Positions 6,638 to 12,580 of a stretch of DNA of 15,298 nt are shown piece after piece (positions within the stretch are counted from its first letter, which is position 1; every line of letters begins with the position of its first letter). The notes under the pieces are model-generated. The model did not search any database, had not been told where the DNA came from, and was given only the letters and a program-made list of their open reading frames with translations. The position numbers and the translations under genes are program-made. The DNA lies in the NCBI GenBank assembly GCA_030835185.1, contig JAUQWL010000041.1, positions 1-15,298 on the forward strand, written 5' to 3'. Source of the stretch: Solirubrobacterales bacterium. GTDB lineage: Bacteria > Actinomycetota > Thermoleophilia > Solirubrobacterales > 70-9.

Positions 6638-7438
6638 TCATCCTCCTATCGGGGCCCTCGGATTCGCTCCCCAGAAAACCAGCGTTCCCAACATACCGAT
6701 GATATGCACCAGCACAATGTTGAGCACCATCGACTTCGCCGTAGCCGTACCCACCCCCACCGGTCCACCCGAGGCCGTATAGCCGTAGTAACAGCCGACG
6801 AGCACGATCACGGTCGCCATGGTCATCGCCTTGATCATCGAGAACAGAACGTCGGGAGGGTTCTGGAACATCCAGAAGATCAGCAGGTAGCCACCGGAGG
6901 AGACGTCCCCGATCTGCTCGACGACAGCGATGTAGGAGGCGATGTAGCCGACGCCGATCGCCGCCATGTACATGAATGGCAGGGTCATCCAGGCACCCAG
7001 CAGGCGGGTGGCGGCGAGGAAGGTCACCGGCGGCACGCCCATGACCTCGAGTGCGTCGATCTCGTCCGAGATCCGCATCGCCCCGAGCTCGGCGACGATG
7101 CCGGTACCGACCTTGGCCGACAGCATGTATCCGAAGGCGTAGGGGATCGCCTCGCGCAGGTCGCACCAGGCGGCGAAAACGCCGGCATAGGCCGGCGCTC
7201 CGACCGAACGGTTGAAGTAGGCACCCTCGATACCGCAGGTCAGACCGATCGTGAAGACCAGCCCGAAGATGACCGCGGTCGAGCCGAGGATCAGGATGCC
7301 GGCCTGGTTGAGCGCCTCGCCGAAATAGCGGGTCACCCGACCGTTCAGGACCTGCCCGATGACCATGAAGCAGAACCGGGAGATCTCGCCCATCGACTCG
7401 ATCCAGTTGCGGGGAACTGTCAGCCAGCCGGTGCCCAT
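6638..7438 (-). CDS. MlaE/YrbE-type ABC permease (second of pair)
   Basis: This 266-residue permease belongs to the MlaE (YrbE) family. It has an N-terminal amphipathic stretch, about five hydrophobic segments (roughly 46-70, 85-118, 140-175, 185-217 and 236-256) and the family signature EIDALEVMGVPP (126-137) after GTGIVAELGAMRIS. GCYYGYTASGGPVGVGTATA (215-234) matches the conserved C-terminal loop. The family forms the membrane core of ABC systems moving phospholipids or sterols. The start is ATG 7438, giving a TGATG junction with the upstream stop; the preceding GTG at 7441 is an equally possible coupled start. It pairs with the upstream permease, as YrbEA/YrbEB do in actinobacterial mce operons. 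Confidence 0.92.
   Translation of the reverse strand: MGTGWLTVPRNWIESMGEISRFCFMVIGQVLNGRVTRYFGEALNQAGILILGSTAVIFGLVFTIGLTCGIEGAYFNRSVGAPAYAGVFAAWCDLREAIPYAFGYMLSAKVGTGIVAELGAMRISDEIDALEVMGVPPVTFLAATRLLGAWMTLPFMYMAAIGVGYIASYIAVVEQIGDVSSGGYLLIFWMFQNPPDVLFSMIKAMTMATVIVLVGCYYGYTASGGPVGVGTATAKSMVLNIVLVHIIGMLGTLVFWGANPRAPIGG
6642..6647 (-). promoter_or_regulatory. Ribosome binding site of the ATPase gene (TTG start)
   Basis: On the minus strand AGGAGG (6647-6642) lies eight bases before the TTG at 6633 and inside the last codons of the upstream permease gene. It is the clearest SD in the operon and supports a TTG start over any later ATG/GTG. The ATG just after it gives only a three-codon reading frame. 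Confidence 0.75.
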
Positions 7439-8244
7439 CACTTGATCGTCTGGAGTTCGGGGTTGGTCGCGAGCATCGCCTGGGTGAAGACGTAGTTGAA
7501 GGCGAAGACACCGAGCAGCGAGATCACCACTGCTTCGTTGACGGCCCGGCCGACACCGGCTGCACCGCCGGTGGCGGTCATGCCCTTGTAGCAGCAGACG
7601 ATCGCGATGATCGCGCCGAACAGGGTCGTCTTGGTCATCGAGAAGAAGAGTTCGGTGGTCGAGGCATTGGAGAACAGCGTCCCGAAGAAACCACCCAGCG
7701 GCTGGCGATAGAGAAGCATCGCGCAGACACCCCCGAAGATCCCGAAGAGCAGCGCGAAAATGTTGAGCAGGCCGGTGAGGATCATCAGCGAGAGAAAGCG
7801 CGGCACGACGAGGTTCTTGATCGGGTCCACGCCGAGTACCTGGAGGGCATCGAGTTCCTCACGGATCTTGCGGGCACCGAGGTCCGCAGTGATCGCGGTT
7901 CCGGCCACGCCGGCGACCACGACCGCGGTCACGAACGGGGCGAACTCGCGGATCGAGGCCAGCACGAAAAAACCGCCGAGGCGGTCGAGTGCTCCGAAGA
8001 GCGAGAGGAAGTTCGCGGCCTGGAGGCCGGGCGCGCCGAAGCCGAAGGCAACCGTCGAGATCAGCATCGGGAACCAGCAGAGCTGGAGCGCGAACAGGAA
8101 CTGCCCGATGAACTCGTTTCCGTAGGGGTATGGTGCCCGGAGCGCAGAAGCGACCGTCCGGCCGGTGAGAAGAACCATCTCGCCGATCTCGGTGAAGAAG
8201 CTCTTGGCAGGCTCGAAAGCCCTGTTTGCGGCTGCTCTGACCAT
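7438..8244 (-). CDS. MlaE/YrbE-type ABC permease (first of pair)
   Basis: This 268-residue permease is the first gene of the minus-strand operon. It has the MlaE signature REELDALQVLGVDP (128-141) after GTAITADLGARKI, and CCYKGMTATGGAAGVGRAVN (217-236) in the C-terminal loop, with hydrophobic segments at about 48-75, 90-118, 148-178, 200-222 and 238-256. The frame stays open far upstream, to 9414, but that part is antisense to two + strand genes and is not permease-like. I start it at ATG 8244, where similarity to the family begins (EPAKSFFTEIGEMVLLTGR). A GGGAGAG stretch abuts the ATG, so its SD spacing is short. Its stop overlaps the next gene. With its partner and the MlaF-type ATPase it would form an ABC complex of MlaE2F2 type, probably as a heterodimer of permeases. 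Confidence 0.92.
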   Translation of the reverse strand: MVRAAANRAFEPAKSFFTEIGEMVLLTGRTVASALRAPYPYGNEFIGQFLFALQLCWFPMLISTVAFGFGAPGLQAANFLSLFGALDRLGGFFVLASIREFAPFVTAVVVAGVAGTAITADLGARKIREELDALQVLGVDPIKNLVVPRFLSLMILTGLLNIFALLFGIFGGVCAMLLYRQPLGGFFGTLFSNASTTELFFSMTKTTLFGAIIAIVCCYKGMTATGGAAGVGRAVNEAVVISLLGVFAFNYVFTQAMLATNPELQTIK

Positions 8245-8297
8245 CTCTCCCGGGCGGTTGTCGGATCCGGACCTGCGCCTCTTCCGCCGTGGGCGTG

Positions 8298-8326
8298 AGT
8301 CTAGGGGATCGCCCGGCATCTGTGAG
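8298..8326 (-). promoter_or_regulatory. Predicted promoter of the six-gene minus-strand operon
   Basis: On the minus strand CTCACA (8326-8321) is separated by exactly 17 bases from TAGACT (8303-8298), which fits TAnnnT. It lies in the 114-base gap between divergent genes and would give a leader of about 47 bases before ATG 8244. The -35 element matches TTGACA at four of six positions. Confidence 0.5.
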
Positions 8327-8349
8327 GGTCGGCACACGCGTGGTATGTT
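8321..8349 (+). promoter_or_regulatory. Predicted promoter of the lipoprotein/dehydrogenase genes
   Basis: TATGTT at 8344-8349 is a good -10 element nine bases before the TTG start at 8359. The hexamer TGTGAG (8321-8326) lies 17 bases upstream but is a poor -35 match, and is the same DNA used as -35 by the divergent promoter. The palindrome CACGCGTG (8335-8342) lies between the elements and could be an operator. With no SD present, the mRNA is probably leaderless or nearly so. Confidence 0.4.
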
Positions 8350-8358
8350 CAGCCCGCC

Positions 8359-9048
8359 TTGCGGGAGAAGAGCCGACATCTCAGGGGACTGCTCGGTACC
8401 GCTTTGCTCGTGGCCGTGACGACAGCCGGTATCAGCGGCTGCGGTGGCAAGGGAGAGGTCGGAGACCAGTTCTCCAACGAGGCCGCCGGCGAGTACCGGA
8501 TGGACGTGGTCCGGGCCCGATTCGAACCCCGACAGTTCGTCGCCCGGACTTACGATCTGAAGATCGCTGTAAGGAATACCGGCGACGAGACGGTCCCGGC
8601 CGTAGTGGCGACGATCGACCTGCCCCGCCGTGACTCGACTCTCGCCTTCGCCATCCGTGATCCGCAGCCCGAACTCGCCCAGGCCCAGCGACCGGTCTGG
8701 GTGATGGAGTCCGGCTACCCGAAGCTCGCCGGAACGACCGGAAGGGGCGGTGCCGCGACCGCCAACCGCCGGACCTTCAACTTCCAGGAACTGCCCCCCG
8801 GCGAGACCGCGAACATGGTGTGGCGGGTCACGGCGGTCGAACCCGGCGTCTACGGGCTCACCTACAAGATCGATGCCGGGCTCGGAGTCGATACGACTGC
8901 GGTCGACGCCGCGGGCGAAGTTCCGGCCGGAGTCCTGCCGGTCCGCATTACCGATCGCGCGGTGCTGACCAAGGTCGACAAGAAGGGCGATGTCGTACCA
9001 TTGACACCGCAGGAGCAGCTCGAGGTCGAGCTGCAGGAAGCGAACTGA
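8359..9048 (+). CDS. Secreted lipoprotein of unknown function
   Basis: This 229-residue protein has a lipoprotein signal: basic MREKSRHLRG, a hydrophobic core LLGTALLVAVTTAG and lipobox ISGC with Cys28 as the lipidated residue. The mature part is beta-rich. Residues 45-85 (FEPRQFVARTYDLKIAVRNTGDETVPAVVATI) resemble an immunoglobulin-like fold of the kind found in cell-surface CARDB-like domains, followed by the segment NFQELPPGETANMVWRVTAV and a charged C-terminus. There are no catalytic motifs I recognise. The start is TTG 8359; no ATG or GTG in frame would leave a complete signal peptide, and no SD precedes it. The dehydrogenase gene begins 13 bases after the stop, so the two are probably one transcript. 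The protein may serve as a surface partner of that dehydrogenase; this is inferred from position only. Confidence 0.72.
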   Translation: MREKSRHLRGLLGTALLVAVTTAGISGCGGKGEVGDQFSNEAAGEYRMDVVRARFEPRQFVARTYDLKIAVRNTGDETVPAVVATIDLPRRDSTLAFAIRDPQPELAQAQRPVWVMESGYPKLAGTTGRGGAATANRRTFNFQELPPGETANMVWRVTAVEPGVYGLTYKIDAGLGVDTTAVDAAGEVPAGVLPVRITDRAVLTKVDKKGDVVPLTPQEQLEVELQEAN

Positions 9049-9061
9049 CTGAAAGGTTCTC

Positions 9062-10312
9062 GTGGGTGTGCAGGGTGACGGTGCAGGCGGTGCAGGGCGC
9101 CTGCGACCGAGACGGTTTCTGCTCGCCTGCCTGCTTCCGCTCTTTGCATTGAGCTTCCCTGCCGCCGCCTGCGCCGGCGACACCGCCGGCACCGGTACCG
9201 GTGCCTCGAAGCAGCCGGCCACCGACCAGGGTCCGGACGATGCCTCGAGTTCGGCGCGCAGGCTTCGCCTGGCGAGGGTGGCGGACTTCAACCAGCCGGT
9301 CGAAGTCAAGGCCGCCCCGGGCTTTCCCCACCTGATGTTCGTAGTCGAGCAGGAGGGCGTGGTCCGCACGATACGGCGTGGCCGCAAGCTCGCGAGACCG
9401 TTCCTCAACATCAAGTCGCGGGTGCTTTCCGGCAGCGAGCGGGGGTTGCTTTCGGTCGGCTTTCCCCCGGATTACCGCGAGTCGAAGCTGTTCTACGTCT
9501 ACTACACCGACCACACCGGGGACATCAGGGTCGACGAATACAGGCGCCGCACCGCGGTCCGGGCCCGGGTCAACACCCGGCGTCCGGTGATCGCCGTTCC
9601 CCACCGATCGAACTCCAACCACAACGGTGGGCAGATCCACTTCCTCGGCAGGAGCATGTACTTCGGCACCGGTGACGGGGGCGGAGGCGGGGACACCGAA
9701 GGCAACGCCCAGAACCTCAGCTCGCTGCTCGGCAAGATGATCCGGATCGACCCGCGGCGAAGCGGCAGGAGACCGTACACGGTGCCGAAGTCGAACCCGT
9801 TCGTCGGTCGGCCGGGGCGCGACGAGATCTACTCCTACGGACTGCGCAACCCGTTCCGCTGGTCCTTCGACCTGACTGGCAGGAAGCCGAAGATGGCGAT
9901 CGCCGACGTCGGCCAAAGCGACTTCGAAGAAATCAACTACCTCACCGTGGGCGCGGCCCGGGGGGCCAACTTCGGCTGGAACGCCTACGAGGGATACAGC
10001 AAGTACCAGCCGCCATTCCTGAACGGCACCCGCAAACCGGCGCTGGTCCTGCCCCATTCCTCCGGGTACTGCTCGGTGATCGGCGGCGTCGTGGTCGAAG
10101 ACCGCAAACTGCCCGCGCTTCGGGGCCGCTACATCTTCAACGACTTCTGCAACGGCGCGATCCGCAGCTTCAAACCGCGAACCGGGAGAGTCCGGTCGAC
10201 CCGGATATCCGGCCTCACCGGCAACCAGATCTCCTCTTTCGCGACCAACGCCGCCGGCTCGGTCTACGCGAGTTCGCTCACCGGTCCGGTTTACCGGTTC
10301 AGGCAGAAGTGA
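9062..10312 (+). CDS. Secreted PQQ-type glucose/sorbosone dehydrogenase-like protein
   Basis: This 416-residue beta-propeller belongs to the soluble glucose/sorbosone dehydrogenase (GSDH) family, which oxidises sugars outside the cytoplasm, usually with PQQ. It starts with VADFNQPVEVKAAPG and LMFVVEQEGVVRTI (91-104). The motif SNHNGGQIHFLGRSMYFGTG (185-204) contains His187, the likely catalytic base, and is followed by GKMIRIDP, SYGLRNPFRWSFD (258-270), ADVGQSDFEEIN (281-292) and GANFGWNAYEG (301-311). Cys337 and Cys363 may form a disulfide. The N-terminus has a long signal (RPRRFLLACLLPLFALSFPAAAC). The AAAC at 34-37 is a weak lipobox, so signal peptidase I cleavage is also possible. GTG 9062 has AAAGG five bases upstream. 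The true substrate and whether PQQ is bound are unknown, and many homologues have unproven activity. Confidence 0.87.
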   Translation: MGVQGDGAGGAGRLRPRRFLLACLLPLFALSFPAAACAGDTAGTGTGASKQPATDQGPDDASSSARRLRLARVADFNQPVEVKAAPGFPHLMFVVEQEGVVRTIRRGRKLARPFLNIKSRVLSGSERGLLSVGFPPDYRESKLFYVYYTDHTGDIRVDEYRRRTAVRARVNTRRPVIAVPHRSNSNHNGGQIHFLGRSMYFGTGDGGGGGDTEGNAQNLSSLLGKMIRIDPRRSGRRPYTVPKSNPFVGRPGRDEIYSYGLRNPFRWSFDLTGRKPKMAIADVGQSDFEEINYLTVGAARGANFGWNAYEGYSKYQPPFLNGTRKPALVLPHSSGYCSVIGGVVVEDRKLPALRGRYIFNDFCNGAIRSFKPRTGRVRSTRISGLTGNQISSFATNAAGSVYASSLTGPVYRFRQK

Positions 10313-10316
10313 CCCG

Positions 10317-10371
10317 CAGGCCGGTCGCAGGCCGGTCGCCATCCGGGACCAGGCCGGTCGCCGTCCGGGGA
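10317..10371. repeat. 22-base tandem repeat after the dehydrogenase gene
   Basis: The unit CAGGCCGGTCGCCATCCGGG begins at 10328 and recurs with two or three changes at 10350, preceded by a half unit CAGGCCGGTCG at 10317. The array begins five bases after the dehydrogenase stop codon. No spacers are present, so it is a simple direct duplication. Confidence 0.75.
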
Positions 10372-10375
10372 CGGC
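10360..10375 (+). terminator. Short hairpin, candidate terminator of the dehydrogenase operon
   Basis: GCCGTC (10360-10365) and GACGGC (10370-10375) form a six-base-pair stem with a CGGG loop, 48 bases past the stop codon. No T-run follows. This is a weak candidate. Confidence 0.3.
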
Positions 10376-10397
10376 TCCGGTCGCTCCTGCTGTTTGC

Positions 10398-10412
10398 GCC
10401 GGTCGGACCGGC
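10398..10412. promoter_or_regulatory. Palindrome upstream of the aldehyde dehydrogenase gene
   Basis: GCCGGTC (10398-10404) and GACCGGC (10406-10412) are perfect inverted arms around one base. Because it lies between a predicted terminator and the ALDH gene, it could be a dimeric regulator site. In DNA this GC-rich a chance palindrome is also plausible. Confidence 0.3.
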
Positions 10413-10607
10413 CACGTCCGGAACGCAGGGAGGATTCAGACGGCCACCCCTGCGACAACCTGGATCACCGAGCGAAAGCCTCTCGGCGCTACGATTCCTC
10501 CGACTCCGCAACTCCGCTCCCCGCTCAACGGTATCGGCGAAGGACAAAGGCCGGGGCGGGGCGGAACAGAAGTCGAAAGCGAAGCCTGGAAAGCGCCGGC
10601 CAGAAAC

Positions 10608-10613
10608 GAGGAG
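10608..10613 (+). promoter_or_regulatory. Ribosome binding site that fixes the ALDH TTG start
   Basis: GAGGAG lies five bases before the TTG at 10619, after which the protein begins SKVESDIDDTDLKPFAVRNP, in line with ALDH N-termini. It argues against the 75-residue upstream extension of the frame. Confidence 0.75.
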
Positions 10614-10618
10614 AACAG

Positions 10619-12154
10619 TTGAGCAAGGTTGAATCCGACATAGACGACACGGACCTGAAGCCTTTTGCCGTCCGCAATCCGGCCACCGGCGATACGGTCT
10701 CGATCGTCGAGGTGGACTCCCCCGACGCGGTGAAACGGGAGGTGGGGCGAGTGCGCGCCAACCAGCCCGACTGGGAGGCGCTGGGCGTCCGGGGGCGCAG
10801 CCGCTGGATGGGGCTGCTCCGCGACTGGCTGCTCGACAACGCCGACCGGGTCACCGACATCATGCAGGCAGAGACCGGCAAGGTCAGGGCCGAGGCGGCC
10901 AACGAGGCCTTCTACCTCGCCGACCAGATCAACTTCTACTCGGGCAAAGGAGCTTCTTTCCTGAAAGAGGAGAAGGTCCGCGGACACTCGCTGCTGACCG
11001 CCAGTCGCAAGCTCCGCATCCAGTATCGGCCGTATCCGGTGGTCGGTCTGATCAGTCCCTGGAACTTCCCCCTGGTGCTCTCGCTCGGCGACGCGATCCC
11101 GGCCCTGATCGCCGGTGCCGCGGTGGTCATGAAGCCGTCGGAGTTCACCCCGCTCGCACTGACGGAAGTCGTCGATGCCTGGCGTGAGGAGATCGGCGGT
11201 CCGGACGTGATGGCAGTCGTGCAGGGCACGGCCGACACCGCTTCGGCCCTGATCGACGAAGCCGACTTCATCGGCTTCACCGGATCCGACCGGACCGGCA
11301 AGCTGGTAATGGCCCGCGCCGCCGATACCCTGACTCCGGTCAGCCTCGAGCTGGGTGGCAAGGACCCCATGGTGGTCCTGGAAGGCGCCGACATCGAGCG
11401 TGCTGCAAAGGCGGCGACATGGGGCGGAATGATGAATTCCGGCCAGATCTGCATGTCGGTCGAGCGGATCTACGTCGAGGAGCCGGTTTACGACAGCTTC
11501 GTCGAAAAGCTGGGTGAGTCCGTCGCCGAATTGCGCCAGGGTCCCGACGGCCCGGAGATCGGCTCCGATGTCGGCGCGATGACATCGCCCAACCAGATCG
11601 CGATCGTTGCCGGCCAGGTTTCCGAAGCGATCGAACACGGTGCCCGGGCGCTGGTCGGCGGACGCCACGTGGACCGACCGGGTGACTACTACCAGCCGAC
11701 CGTCCTGGTCGACGTCGATCACTCGATGAGGCTGATGCGCGACGAGACTTTCGGCCCGGTGGTCGGTGTGATGAAGGTCAAAGACTCCGAAGAGGCGGTC
11801 CGCCTCGCAAACGACTCCCGCTACGGCCTGTCGGCCACCGTCTTCGGGCCGAAGCGGAAGGCCGAGCAGGTCGCGCGCAGGATCGAGTGCGGCGGAGCCA
11901 ACGTCAACGACGTACTGACCAACTCGATGGTTCCCGGAATCCCGCTCGGCGGCTGGAAAGAGTCCGGAATCGGCTACCGCAACGGCAAGTACGGCATCCG
12001 CAAGTACTGCCGCTCGAAAGCGATCGTCTCGGCCCGCTTCCAGGGCCTGCCCGAGCCCTTCTGGTACCCCTATACCCCCGATCGTCGCCAGGCGGTCGAG
12101 AGACTGACCCGCTTCGTCAACGCCCGCGGGATCAGGCGCCGCCTCGGCCTGTAG
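10619..12154 (+). CDS. NAD(P)-dependent aldehyde dehydrogenase
   Basis: This 511-residue cytoplasmic enzyme of the ALDH superfamily oxidises an aldehyde to the acid with NAD(P). All key residues are present: PWNF (147-150, Asn149 in the oxyanion hole), MKPSE (171-175, cofactor Lys172), FTGSDRTGK (220-228), LELGG (243-247, general base Glu244), GQIC (275-278, catalytic Cys278) and ETFGPVV (376-382, Glu376 and Phe378). The stretch SVERIYVEE and the C-terminal extension after SKAIV (PYTPDRRQAVERLTRFVNARGIRRRLGL) resemble the succinate-semialdehyde dehydrogenase-like group exemplified by mycobacterial GabD2, but the substrate cannot be fixed from sequence. The TTG start is set by GAGGAG five bases upstream. 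The gene appears monocistronic: a 306-base gap precedes it, and a convergent gene ends 21 bases past its stop. Confidence 0.92.
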   Translation: MSKVESDIDDTDLKPFAVRNPATGDTVSIVEVDSPDAVKREVGRVRANQPDWEALGVRGRSRWMGLLRDWLLDNADRVTDIMQAETGKVRAEAANEAFYLADQINFYSGKGASFLKEEKVRGHSLLTASRKLRIQYRPYPVVGLISPWNFPLVLSLGDAIPALIAGAAVVMKPSEFTPLALTEVVDAWREEIGGPDVMAVVQGTADTASALIDEADFIGFTGSDRTGKLVMARAADTLTPVSLELGGKDPMVVLEGADIERAAKAATWGGMMNSGQICMSVERIYVEEPVYDSFVEKLGESVAELRQGPDGPEIGSDVGAMTSPNQIAIVAGQVSEAIEHGARALVGGRHVDRPGDYYQPTVLVDVDHSMRLMRDETFGPVVGVMKVKDSEEAVRLANDSRYGLSATVFGPKRKAEQVARRIECGGANVNDVLTNSMVPGIPLGGWKESGIGYRNGKYGIRKYCRSKAIVSARFQGLPEPFWYPYTPDRRQAVERLTRFVNARGIRRRLGL

Positions 12155-12175
12155 CGCCGCGCGGGGACCTGCGCG

Positions 12176-12580
12176 TCAGGGTGCTGTGCCGCCGGTCGTC
12201 CCGGTCGTCCCGGTGGCCCCTGTGGCACCGGTCGTACCGGGCCTGACCACAATCGTGCGCCCGTCTTCGAGCCGGTAGAGGGTCCCGACCGGCTCGCCAC
12301 GGCCCACGACCTCCTGACCGGGCTCGATGTCGATCGTCTCGACCTCGTCCCCGGGATCGGTCAGCACCGAGTCGGCCGGCACCTCGGCGCTGTTCTGAAG
12401 GGATTCGTTGCGCTCGGTGATGACCGAGGTCAGGTCGAGTGAAGAAAGCGCGGCCAGCAGGAAGGCGACCGAGAGCACGATGCCGATGTCGAACAGGTTG
12501 ACCAGCCCGTCGAGCGGGTCCCCGGCGCGGTCTTCGCGGCTGCGGGCCCGCGCAGTGACCTTCATGCCCGCCCGCTTCAC
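12176..12580 (-). CDS. DUF2149 membrane protein with collagen-like tail
   Basis: This 134-residue protein fits DUF2149. A basic N-terminus is followed by DPLDGLVNLFDIGIVLSVAFLLAAL, giving one membrane helix (about 28-50) with Asp31 at its start. A short outer domain ends in DIEPGQEVVGRGEPVGTLYRLEDGRTIVV (84-112), the region most like other members. The layout (one helix with an acidic residue, small outer domain) resembles ExbD/TolR, consistent with its ExbB-like neighbour. The last residues form six Gly-X-Y triplets (G-T-T/G-A-T type, about 115-132), encoded by 9-base repeats. The start is GTG 12580, overlapping the upstream stop as GTGA; ATG 12565 is an alternative that shortens it by five residues. 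The frame stays open far upstream, antisense-like within the partner gene, and that part is not coding. Confidence 0.8.
   Translation of the reverse strand: MKRAGMKVTARARSREDRAGDPLDGLVNLFDIGIVLSVAFLLAALSSLDLTSVITERNESLQNSAEVPADSVLTDPGDEVETIDIEPGQEVVGRGEPVGTLYRLEDGRTIVVRPGTTGATGATGTTGTTGGTAP
12192..12236. repeat. Five 9-base units encoding the Gly-X-Y tail
   Basis: Units of the form CCGGTCGTC stand in tandem at 12192, 12201, 12210 (CCGGTGGCC), 12219 (CCTGTGGCA) and 12228 (CCGGTCGTA). Read on the minus strand they give the Gly-Thr-Thr/Gly-Ala-Thr triplets of the DUF2149 protein. Such arrays readily change copy number. Confidence 0.8.

Larger units (their letters stand above)
10313..10618. other. 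Intergenic stretch between dehydrogenase and aldehyde dehydrogenase genes
   Basis: This 306-base gap holds a short tandem repeat (10317-10371), a possible terminator hairpin and a palindrome centred on 10405. The aldehyde dehydrogenase frame is open across most of it (from 10394), but the sequence there is compositionally odd and not ALDH-like, so I treat it as non-coding. A TACGAT at 10490-10495 could be a -10 element for the ALDH gene, without a convincing -35. I see no RNA gene. Confidence 0.55.

Noticed and set aside
5479..6702. 407-residue open frame on the plus strand
   Set aside because: It is antisense to the ABC ATPase gene, which has Walker A, signature and Walker B motifs.
8245..9414. 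Long N-terminal extension (about 390 residues) of the first MlaE permease frame
   Set aside because: It is antisense to the lipoprotein and part of the dehydrogenase gene, has Arg/Gly/Pro-rich composition typical of shadow frames, and the permease family begins near ATG 8244.
8948..10342. 464-residue open frame on the minus strand
   Set aside because: It is antisense to the dehydrogenase gene, which has clear family motifs. It has no recognisable domain; long shadow frames are expected in high-GC DNA.
10394..10618. 75-residue N-terminal extension of the aldehyde dehydrogenase
   Set aside because: It lacks ALDH similarity, and the TTG at 10619 has a clear SD.
10436..11722. 428-residue open frame on the minus strand
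   Set aside because: It lies antisense to the aldehyde dehydrogenase with all its catalytic residues. Its His/Asp/Val/Gly-rich composition is typical of a shadow frame.
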